A stretch of 13,905 nt of DNA from Gammaproteobacteria bacterium (GTDB lineage: Bacteria; Pseudomonadota; Gammaproteobacteria; Magnimaribacterales; Magnimaribacteraceae), in assembly GCA_002730855.1 (NCBI GenBank), contig PCBA01000015.1:1-13905 (forward strand). The letters run 5' to 3'. Every line of letters begins with the position of its first letter. The stretch's first letter is position 1. The translations under genes were made by a program, and so were the position numbers. Under the pieces are notes generated by a model, which did not search any database, was not told the DNA's origin, and saw only the letters and a program-made list of their open reading frames with translations. Positions 7,142 through 13,590 of the stretch are shown one piece after another.

Positions 7142-8240
7142 ATGCTAGAAATTACCTCACTAAATGAAGAGCTTAAAGATCATAAGAAAAGGATAAATGA
7201 TCTAAGGGGGTATCTTTGACGTTGATAAAAAAACTATTCATCTAGAGGAGTTACTAACTAAACTTAGCGATCCAAGTGTTTGGGATGATCCTAAGACTGC
7301 TCAAAACTTAAATAAAGACAAAGTAAATTTAGATAAGGAACTCAATAAATTTCTTAAACTCGAACAATCTATAAATGATGCAATGGAACTTGCCGAGATT
7401 GCCATTGAAGATGATGACGTCTCTACATTGGAAGTAATTTCAAATGAAGTTAAAGAGCATGAAGTTTTATTGTATGAATTAGAGTTCATAAGGATGTTCT
7501 CAAATAAGATGGACCCTAATAATGCCTTCTTAGACATTCAATCTGGTTCAGGAGGAACTGAAGCCCAAGATTGGGCTGAAATGATTATGAGGATGTATCT
7601 CAAATGGGGAGAAACTAAATCATTTAAGACTGAAGTGGTTGAAGTTTCACATGGAGAGGTTGCAGGAATTAAAAGCGCAACCATAAGGTTTGAAGGAGAT
7701 TATGCATACGGTTGGTTAAGGACTGAGACCGGAGTTCATAGATTAGTTAGAAAATCACCTTTTGATTCAGGTAGCAGGAGGCATACTTCTTTTGCTTCGG
7801 TGTTTGTTTCTCCAGAAATAGATGAAGATGTAGAGATTGATATCAATCCTTCTGACTTGAGAGTGGATACTTATCGAGCTAGTGGGGCAGGGGGTCAACA
7901 TGTGAATAAAACTGATTCGGCTATTCGAATAACTCATGAACCATCTGGTGTAGTTGTGCAATGCCAATCTCAAAGATCTCAGCACCAAAACAGAGATAAA
8001 GCTATGCAACAATTGCGCGCAAAACTTTATGAAATAGAGATGAATAAACTTGAAGCGGAGAAACAAAGTCAAGAAGAATCGAAAGCAGATATAGGTTGGG
8101 GTAGCCAAATAAGGTCTTATGTATTAGATTCAGCTAGAATAAAAGACTTAAGGACAGGAGTTGAGACTTCAAATTGCTCTGGAGTTCTGGATGGAGATTT
8201 GGATCAGTTTATTGAAGAGAGCCTTAAGTTAAATATTTAA
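7142..8240 (+). CDS. prfB: Peptide chain release factor 2 (programmed +1 frameshift)
   Basis: RF2 recognises UGA and UAA stop codons and triggers peptide release. The gene is split: codons 1-25 (MLEITSLNEELKDHKKRIND then LRGYL) run from the ATG at 7142 to CTT at 7214-7216 and hit an in-frame TGA at 7217-7219. After a +1 shift, decoding continues with GAC at 7218-7220 to the stop at 8238-8240. The joined product is 365 residues, the same as E. coli RF2, with the shift also after residue 25. The stop-codon-recognition tripeptide SPF is at 205-207 and the catalytic GGQ at 250-252, both at E. coli positions. Residue 246 is Ala, not the Thr specific to E. coli K-12. Starting the gene at the downstream ATG (7383) would wrongly remove 80 residues. 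It lies between thrC (4 bp) and lysS (5 bp). Confidence 0.97.
7205..7220 (+). promoter_or_regulatory. prfB programmed +1 ribosomal frameshift site
   Basis: The segment AGGGGGTATCTTTGAC carries every known element of the prfB recoding signal. It has an internal Shine-Dalgarno-like AGGGGG (7205-7210), a 3-base TAT spacer, the slippery CTT codon (7214-7216), the in-frame TGA stop (7217-7219) and the following C that weakens termination. Low RF2 lets the ribosome slip forward and complete the protein, giving autogenous control. The core is the same as the E. coli site as I know it. Confidence 0.97.
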
Positions 8241-8245
8241 ACCGT

Positions 8246-9733
8246 ATGACAGATAAACCTAACGAAAGCGAGTTACTGGAACTAAGGAAAGCTAAGCTTA
8301 ATGAGCTTAGATCGGATGGAAATGCCTTTCCTAATAATTTTAAGAGGGATTCATTGGCCAAGGATTTACATTCTTCTTGCGGAGATCTTGAAAATGAAGA
8401 CCTAGAAAAGAAAAAAGATATTTTCTCTGTGGCTGGAAGAGTAATGCTGCGAAGGATAATGGGGAAGGCTAGCTTCATAACTATTCAAGATATGTCAGGT
8501 CAAATGCAAGCCTATTTAACAAAAAACGATTTACCTGAAGGTGTTTACGATTCATTCAAGTCATGGGATCTTGGTGACATCGTAGGTGTCAAAGGAAAAC
8601 TTTTTAAGACCAAGACAGGAGAGTTAACCATTCATGCGGACCAAATAGAACTTTTAACTAAATCTTTAAAACCTTTGCCTGAGAAGCATGCTGGATTGGT
8701 TGATACTGAGCAAAGATATAGAAAAAGGTACTTAGATCTAATAACTAATGAAGATAGTCGTGAAATATTTAAGCAGAGAAGCTTTTTAATTAAAGAGATT
8801 AGAGGTTTCTTTGATAAAGAAGGCTTTATGGAAGTTGAGACTCCGATGATGCATTCAACTCTTGGCGGAGCAGCTGCTAAGCCCTTCACTACACATCATA
8901 ATACGCTTGATTTAGATTTATATTTAAGGATTGCACCTGAATTGTATTTAAAGAGATTAGTTGTAGGTGGAATAGAAAAAGTTTTTGAAATAAATAGAAA
9001 TTTTAGAAATGAAGGCTTGTCTACAAAACACAATCCAGAATTTACAATGTTGGAATATTACACCGCATACGCTGATTTCAATGACCAGATGTCGTTTCTA
9101 GAAAAATTATTTATGCACCTCTCTCACGAATTGAATGGCACTTCTAAAATCTCAATTGAAGACAAGGACTATGATCTATCTAAGCCCTTTAAGAGGATAG
9201 GATTGCTCGAGTCAGTTGCAACAAAACTTTCTATACCGGTAGAAGATCTTTCTGACAGGAAGAAACTTGAAGAGTTATCTGCAAAACATAATGTCGAAGA
9301 CTATAAGTCTTACTCTGATGGTAAATTACAATTCGAATTATTTGAAAAAGTAGTTGAAGACGACCTAATAGAACCAACCTTTATTATTGATTACCCAGTA
9401 GAAGTCTCACCACTTTCTAGGCTTTCTGATGATAAAGAGGGCATAGTAGATCGGTTTGAACTTTTCATTGGTGGTAACGAGATTGCCAATGGCTTCTCTG
9501 AGTTAAATGATCCTGAGGATCAAGCCGAAAGATTTAAATCACAGGTAGAGCAAAAAGCCTCAGGGGATGAAGAAGCTATGGAATATGATGAAGACTATAT
9601 CGAGGCTCTTGAATACGGGCTACCTCCTTGCGCAGGTGTTGGTATCGGAATTGACAGGCTTGTAATGCTATTTACCGGAGCAGAATCTATCAGAGACGTC
9701 TTATTATTCCCTCTGATGAAACCTAAGTCTTAA
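8246..9733 (+). CDS. lysS: Lysyl-tRNA synthetase, class II
   Basis: LysRS charges tRNA-Lys with lysine in an ATP-dependent reaction. The 495-residue product is near the usual 500. An N-terminal OB-fold anticodon-binding domain (about 60-140, with VAGRVMLRRIMGKASFITIQ starting at 62) precedes the class II catalytic core. Motif 1 lies at FMEVETPMM (194-202), followed by LRIAPELYLKRLVVGG (227-242). Motif 2 is FEINRNFRNEGLSTKHNPEF (247-266). Motif 3 is GVGIGIDRLVMLFTG (464-478) with the ATP-contacting R471. It starts 5 bp after prfB with no recognisable Shine-Dalgarno sequence, so coupling to prfB is likely; prfB-lysS is also adjacent in E. coli. Its stop is 6 bp from the stop of the opposing mdh gene. 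Confidence 0.98.
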   Translation: MTDKPNESELLELRKAKLNELRSDGNAFPNNFKRDSLAKDLHSSCGDLENEDLEKKKDIFSVAGRVMLRRIMGKASFITIQDMSGQMQAYLTKNDLPEGVYDSFKSWDLGDIVGVKGKLFKTKTGELTIHADQIELLTKSLKPLPEKHAGLVDTEQRYRKRYLDLITNEDSREIFKQRSFLIKEIRGFFDKEGFMEVETPMMHSTLGGAAAKPFTTHHNTLDLDLYLRIAPELYLKRLVVGGIEKVFEINRNFRNEGLSTKHNPEFTMLEYYTAYADFNDQMSFLEKLFMHLSHELNGTSKISIEDKDYDLSKPFKRIGLLESVATKLSIPVEDLSDRKKLEELSAKHNVEDYKSYSDGKLQFELFEKVVEDDLIEPTFIIDYPVEVSPLSRLSDDKEGIVDRFELFIGGNEIANGFSELNDPEDQAERFKSQVEQKASGDEEAMEYDEDYIEALEYGLPPCAGVGIGIDRLVMLFTGAESIRDVLLFPLMKPKS

Positions 9734-9739
9734 GAAGGT

Positions 9740-10735
9740 CTATAAAAGATCTGAAACTGCTTCTTTCTCAGATAGAAGCTCTTCAGTTGTTGTCTTTATC
9801 TTGGAATTAGCAAATTCATTTAGCTTTAGGCCTTGAATAATCTCTACTTTTCCAGGTGCAATAGTTCTCAAAGGGTATCCAAAAATTAATCCTTTTGGAA
9901 CTCCATAACTCCCATCACTTGCAATAGCTGCACTAAAAGAATCATTTTCAGGAGTTATATTTTCAACAGCTTTCACTGTATCTATGGCTGCATTTGCAGC
10001 AGAAGCAGCAGATGATGCTCCTCTTGCGTTTATAACTGCCTTACCTCTTTGTTGGACCAAAGGGAGAAATTCATTTTCAATCCATTTATCATCATTGATT
10101 ACCTCGGCAGCACTAATTCCATTAATTTTAGCGTTATAGGGATCAGGGTACATTGTAGGGCTGTGATTTCCCCAAATTGTCATATTAGTAACTGAAGTAA
10201 TATCAGATCCAGCTTTTAAAGCTAGCTGAGCTTTAGCTCTATTTGCATCTAGAGCAGTCATAGCAAACCATTGCTGAGAATCATTATTTGCATGTTGCTT
10301 ACCTATTAGAGCATTTGTGTTTGCAGGATTCCCAACAACTAATATTTTAGCCTCTTTATTGGCTAAGTCTCCAATGGCTGAACCTTGATCTGTAAATATG
10401 CCTCCATTTATCTTTAAAAGATCACTTCTTTCTTCTATTTTCTTCCCATCTATTACTATTCCTCTGGGTATGCTGCCGACTAAAAGGACCCAATCAGCTC
10501 CATCTACGCCTTCTTTAATGTCTGCAGTCGCTAATAATGAACCTGCTTGATCAAAGCCACAATCCACTAACTCCATTATCGTTCCTTTAAGCTTATCTAC
10601 TACTTGTGGTATTTCTACCAATCTAAGATTAACTTTAGTGTCTGGCCCAAACGTTTCTCCGCTAATTAATCTCGGTAACAAGGAATAAGATATTTGTCCC
10701 GCTCCTCCTGTGACTGTCACATTGATTTCTTTCAT
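9740..10735 (-). CDS. mdh: Malate dehydrogenase (NAD), cytoplasmic-type group
   Basis: The enzyme interconverts malate and oxaloacetate in the TCA cycle. The 331 residues match the Thermus/cytosolic-type MDH group (about 327-330) rather than the E. coli form (312). Visible are the nucleotide-binding loop TGGAGQI (9-15), the NAD-ribose acidic residue E41 in LVEIP, GNPANTN (135-141), the catalytic pair D163 (ALDANRAKAQ) and H191 (IWGNHSPTMYPD), R166, and ARGASSAASAANAAI further on. The substrate loop reads GSIPRGIVIDGKKIEERSDL: the two substrate arginines R91 and R103 are 12 apart, against 6 in the usual PRKAGMER loop, an apparent 6-residue insertion. The gene follows the thiolase-like gene after 12 bp, has its own strong ribosome binding site, and converges with lysS. 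Confidence 0.93.
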   Translation of the reverse strand: MKEINVTVTGGAGQISYSLLPRLISGETFGPDTKVNLRLVEIPQVVDKLKGTIMELVDCGFDQAGSLLATADIKEGVDGADWVLLVGSIPRGIVIDGKKIEERSDLLKINGGIFTDQGSAIGDLANKEAKILVVGNPANTNALIGKQHANNDSQQWFAMTALDANRAKAQLALKAGSDITSVTNMTIWGNHSPTMYPDPYNAKINGISAAEVINDDKWIENEFLPLVQQRGKAVINARGASSAASAANAAIDTVKAVENITPENDSFSAAIASDGSYGVPKGLIFGYPLRTIAPGKVEIIQGLKLNEFANSKIKTTTEELLSEKEAVSDLL

Positions 10736-10740
10736 GGTTT

Positions 10741-10747
10741 TCTCCTT
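10741..10747 (-). promoter_or_regulatory. Strong ribosome binding site of mdh
   Basis: Read on the - strand, AAGGAGA lies 5 bases before the mdh ATG and ends right against the stop codon of the upstream thiolase-like gene. It is one of the two strongest Shine-Dalgarno matches in the window (the other precedes the short-chain dehydrogenase). Most neighbours have weak or none, which suggests mdh is translated at a high rate independently of the upstream gene. Confidence 0.8.
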
Positions 10748-12304
10748 TTAATCAGGTTGGAAGATATTTCTTGAACCTTCAAACTTTACAGTTCCATTAG
10801 CGTTTAACATTTCATTTTGCATCATTCTATTAAAAAGATTCTCATCTTTTTTAGTATTAGCAATAAATCTTTTTCCGTCTTGCAACCTGCCAATGATAAT
10901 AGCTTTGGTAGGCCCTTCTCTGGAATTTAAGACAGTATAAGTTTCTATAGACCCTTTGCCGTTAGCTGCTTCAACAAATTCTGGATGTTCTTCTTTATCT
11001 ATTTCGTTTTGTAATGCAGAAGAATCAATAATTTGATTCCACTCCCCTAAAAAAGGGGTAGAGGAGAAAATACTTGCCCCATGTTTGGTTAGAAACCAAC
11101 CATTGGCTGTGACCATTCCAAATTTTCCCGGATTGCTCCTAAGCTTAGTCATCATACTAGCTATGGAGTTTACTACGTAAGCACTTCCTGGACCTCCGTA
11201 ATAGGGAAGTCCTCCCGTTACCGTTAAGTCTCTACTGTCATCATCTGGTATACCTATCTCTTTCCTGGCAATTTGTACTGCGCTTGGGAAGCAAGAATAT
11301 AAGTCAAAAAAGGAAATGTCGTCTTGTGAGCGATTGGAGGCTTCAAATATAGCTTCAGAGCATTTCTTAATTGCAGGTGATGAGTGCAAATTTCTTCTAT
11401 CAGTAATATTCCATACATCATTCAAACAAGCTCCTGCATGCATAAATATCCATTTGGATTCTGGTATACCCAACTCTCTAGCCTTCTTGGCAGAAGTAAC
11501 TACTAGAGCAGCAGATTGGTTTACCCTCATGATTGAATTCATGTACTTGGTGTAAGGGAATCCTATCATCCTATTTTCAGGAACTACTTCAACAATTTCA
11601 TCTAAAGACCTGTGAATTTTGAACCAAGCGTATTCATTGGTGGATGCTATCTCAGAAAAACGAGAAAAAAGAAGACCAATATCTTCCATATGTTCTTTAG
11701 AGCTTTTTCCTTCGCTGCCCCTTATGCTATTTGCAAACAGAGGATAGACAGCCGAAGGATCAAAGACCCCATGCTTTTGTTCAAATTCACTTCCTAAATC
11801 TTTGTCACTACCTATTGATTCAGGCTTACCGCCAGGATCATCACTCCAGTCAGTATCTAAACCTGTCTTCATTCTTGAAATTAGTGTGTCGAGCGCCTCA
11901 CCACCCGCCAGAAGAGCACATTCAACATGACCATCTTTTATCCGATTGCAAATCTCATTAAGCGCAAGTTGAGGAGAATTTCCTCCAGTGGTTGTGTAAA
12001 TTTCATGCGGTACAGTAACTCCTAATGAGTTTCCTAAACTGCGAGGCATATTAGGGTAACCCCAAGAAGCTGCAGTAGCCGTGTTCCTGTTGGGAGTATC
12101 AGCTACAAACCTAATAACGGAAATAGCATCAAGATGTTCAGTGATAGAAATCTTTGAGTTGCAGTCTTCTATTGCTTTAGTGCTAGCTGAAGTCAAGATA
12201 TCTAAAAAGTTAGGCCCATTAGAACCTTTTTTCCCTAAGAGTTGAGAACACCCCACTAGAACTGGAGTATCGTCATTAACATTTTTGTATAGGTTATCTT
12301 CCAT
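10748..12304 (-). CDS. Thiolase-like protein, TLP1 type (acetyl-CoA acetyltransferase-related)
   Basis: The 518-residue protein has a thiolase fold (about 12-418) plus an extra C-terminal domain (about 425-505, with ETYTVLNSREGPTKAIIIGR), the layout of SCP2-thiolase-related TLP1 proteins. Thiolases normally need a nucleophilic Cys in an N-C-x-(S/T)-G context. Here the matching segment is IYTTTGGNSPQLAL (102-115) with no Cys. The HDCF motif is replaced by YSCF (336-339), the GHP histidine by GGP in GGLPYYGGPGSAY (364-376), and the second catalytic Cys region by VTANGWFLTKHG (398-409). It therefore probably does not carry out classical acetyl transfer, though CoA or acyl-CoA binding remains plausible. 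It is the first gene of a two-gene unit with mdh and is divergent from the PatB-like gene. There is no clear Shine-Dalgarno sequence before its ATG. Automatic annotation would likely call it acetyl-CoA acetyltransferase. Confidence 0.82.
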   Translation of the reverse strand: MEDNLYKNVNDDTPVLVGCSQLLGKKGSNGPNFLDILTSASTKAIEDCNSKISITEHLDAISVIRFVADTPNRNTATAASWGYPNMPRSLGNSLGVTVPHEIYTTTGGNSPQLALNEICNRIKDGHVECALLAGGEALDTLISRMKTGLDTDWSDDPGGKPESIGSDKDLGSEFEQKHGVFDPSAVYPLFANSIRGSEGKSSKEHMEDIGLLFSRFSEIASTNEYAWFKIHRSLDEIVEVVPENRMIGFPYTKYMNSIMRVNQSAALVVTSAKKARELGIPESKWIFMHAGACLNDVWNITDRRNLHSSPAIKKCSEAIFEASNRSQDDISFFDLYSCFPSAVQIARKEIGIPDDDSRDLTVTGGLPYYGGPGSAYVVNSIASMMTKLRSNPGKFGMVTANGWFLTKHGASIFSSTPFLGEWNQIIDSSALQNEIDKEEHPEFVEAANGKGSIETYTVLNSREGPTKAIIIGRLQDGKRFIANTKKDENLFNRMMQNEMLNANGTVKFEGSRNIFQPD

Positions 12305-12400
12305 ATTTTTTTCTAAATATTTGGGGCGTGAAGTCTAACTTCACTAGGGCTGATGAGCAATAGCCAAGATACGATGGTCTATATAGAGTAAAATGGGACT
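12305..12400. promoter_or_regulatory. Divergent promoter region
   Basis: These 96 bases, the longest non-coding stretch in the window, separate two divergent start codons and must hold promoters for both. On the + side, TAAAAT (12389-12394) is the best -10-like match but sits only 6 bases before the PatB-like ATG, which would give a leaderless or nearly leaderless mRNA; TATATA (12380-12385) is an alternative. On the - side, a TTCATA/TATAGA pair with a 16-bp spacer (TATAGA ends at 12375) is a possible promoter, and a weaker one overlaps the palindrome at 12328-12344. None of these hexamers is strong enough to be sure. Confidence 0.5.
12328..12344. promoter_or_regulatory. Perfect 7-3-7 palindrome, candidate operator
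   Basis: GTGAAGT-CTA-ACTTCAC is a perfect inverted repeat with a 3-base spacer in the divergent intergenic region. The size and symmetry suit a dimeric helix-turn-helix repressor such as a TetR- or GntR-type protein. It lies 23 bases upstream of the thiolase-like start codon. No T-run follows on either strand, so an intrinsic terminator is unlikely. No regulator gene is encoded in the window, so the binding protein is unknown. An RNA hairpin in the leader of the - strand gene is the alternative. Confidence 0.45.
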
Positions 12401-13549
12401 ATGAAATATGACTTTGACACAATTGTAGAAAGGAAGCAGACCCATAGCACTAAATGGTCAAAATTCTCTGATCCAAACATCATACCCATGTGGATTGCTG
12501 ATATGGACTTCATTTGTCCTAGAGAAATCACAGATGCTATGCACGAAAGAATAGATCAAGGCATATTTGGCTATACTGATACTCCAAATGAATTAAGCCA
12601 AATACTTAAAGAAAGGATTAAGTTAAATTCTGGATGGGATATTGAAGAAGAGTGGGTTACATGGGTACCCGGAGCAGTAGTTGCTTTGAATATTTCTTGC
12701 AAAACAGCCCTGGCTCCTGGAGAGATAGTTGTTACTCCTTCTCCTATATACGCGCCTTTTGACGAAGCGTCTAAAAATATGTCTAGAGGGATGGTAAAGA
12801 ATTTCCTTAAAGATAATAACGGAAGAATGGAATTAGATTTTGATGCAACTGAGAGCCTACTTAGTAAAGACACTAAGATGTTGTTTTTTTGTAATCCTCA
12901 TAATCCTGGAGGGACGGTTTTTAATAAAAAAGAGATAACCCAACTTGTTGAGATTTGTGAGAAACATAACGTAATCATTTGTAGTGATGAAATTCACTCA
13001 GATCTAATACTCCAAGATGATCTAAGACATTTTCATTTAGCAAGCTTAAACGAATATGCCAAGCTGAACTCCATCACTATTTTAGGTCCTTGTAAGACAT
13101 TTAATTTAGCTGGATTTCCTTTAGCTGCAGCTATTATTCCTAACAAGGAATTAAGAGAAGACTTTGTTCGTAATACAAAAGGAATCGTTTCTCATATTGA
13201 TAATTTAGCATTTGTAGCCTCTAAAGCAGCCTATAGGGATGCAGGTGAATGGCATAAAGAGCTTACTGAGTACCTGAAAGAAAATAAAAGAATATTAAAA
13301 GAAGAAATAAATAAAGTAGATGGTTTGTCGCTGTCAGGCCCAGAAGCAGGATTCTTGGCTTGGATTGATTGCAGAGAGACTAAATTAGACGCACCTGGTG
13401 ATTTTTTTATCAACCATGCAGGGGTAGGCGTACATGATGGAGAGTGGTTCGGTAATAAAAATTACGTGAGGTTAAATTTTGGTTGTCCAAGGTCTGTTCT
13501 CAACGAATCTATTGAAAGAATTCAAAAAGCTTTTTCACAAAGAAACTAG
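12401..13549 (+). CDS. MalY/PatB family PLP enzyme, probable cystathionine beta-lyase
   Basis: The 382-residue fold-type I PLP protein belongs to the MalY/PatB subgroup, whose members cleave cystathionine or related C-S substrates to pyruvate, ammonia and a thiol. Family marks are the N-terminus KYDFDTIVERKQTHSTKWSK, IPMWIADMDF (28-37), GIFGYTDTP (54-62) and WVPGAVVALN (88-97). CNPHNPGGTVF (164-174) and SDEIHSDL (195-202) supply cofactor contacts N168, D196 and H199. GPCKTFNLAGFP (229-240) contains the Schiff-base lysine K232; relatives usually have SPSKTF, so a Cys directly precedes the lysine here. The C-terminal YVRLNFGCPR holds the carboxylate-binding arginine. The likely role is methionine synthesis or sulfur-amino-acid turnover, and it could link to the homoserine made by hom. 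Some MalY/PatB members also act as regulators, which cannot be judged here. Confidence 0.85.
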   Translation: MKYDFDTIVERKQTHSTKWSKFSDPNIIPMWIADMDFICPREITDAMHERIDQGIFGYTDTPNELSQILKERIKLNSGWDIEEEWVTWVPGAVVALNISCKTALAPGEIVVTPSPIYAPFDEASKNMSRGMVKNFLKDNNGRMELDFDATESLLSKDTKMLFFCNPHNPGGTVFNKKEITQLVEICEKHNVIICSDEIHSDLILQDDLRHFHLASLNEYAKLNSITILGPCKTFNLAGFPLAAAIIPNKELREDFVRNTKGIVSHIDNLAFVASKAAYRDAGEWHKELTEYLKENKRILKEEINKVDGLSLSGPEAGFLAWIDCRETKLDAPGDFFINHAGVGVHDGEWFGNKNYVRLNFGCPRSVLNESIERIQKAFSQRN

Positions 13550-13562
13550 GTTACTGTAATAT
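13534..13562 (+). promoter_or_regulatory. Candidate sigma-70 promoter for the short-chain dehydrogenase gene
   Basis: TTCACA (13534-13539, 5/6 to the -35 consensus) and TAATAT (13557-13562, 4/6 to the -10) are separated by exactly 17 bp. Transcription would start near 13569, about 20 bases before the ATG at 13591. The -35 lies inside the last codons of the PatB-like gene. The spacing is ideal, but the region is AT-rich and chance matches occur. Confidence 0.4.
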
Positions 13563-13590
13563 GTTTGCCTAAAATTACTTAGGAGAATTT

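Noticed and set aside
7142..7219. Broken prfB (pseudogene) because of the in-frame TGA
   Set aside because: The stop is part of the complete programmed frameshift signal and the shifted frame encodes a full-length RF2.
9732..9765. AAGAAG/CTTCTT inverted repeat as a bidirectional terminator between lysS and mdh
   Set aside because: Six AT-rich pairs with a 22-base loop and no proper T-run after either arm; mostly inside the mdh coding sequence.
11316..11961. Three + strand open frames (11316-11555, 11612-11797, 11731-11961) opposite the thiolase-like gene
   Set aside because: They are antisense to a well-supported coding sequence, have no ribosome binding sites and no recognisable domains.
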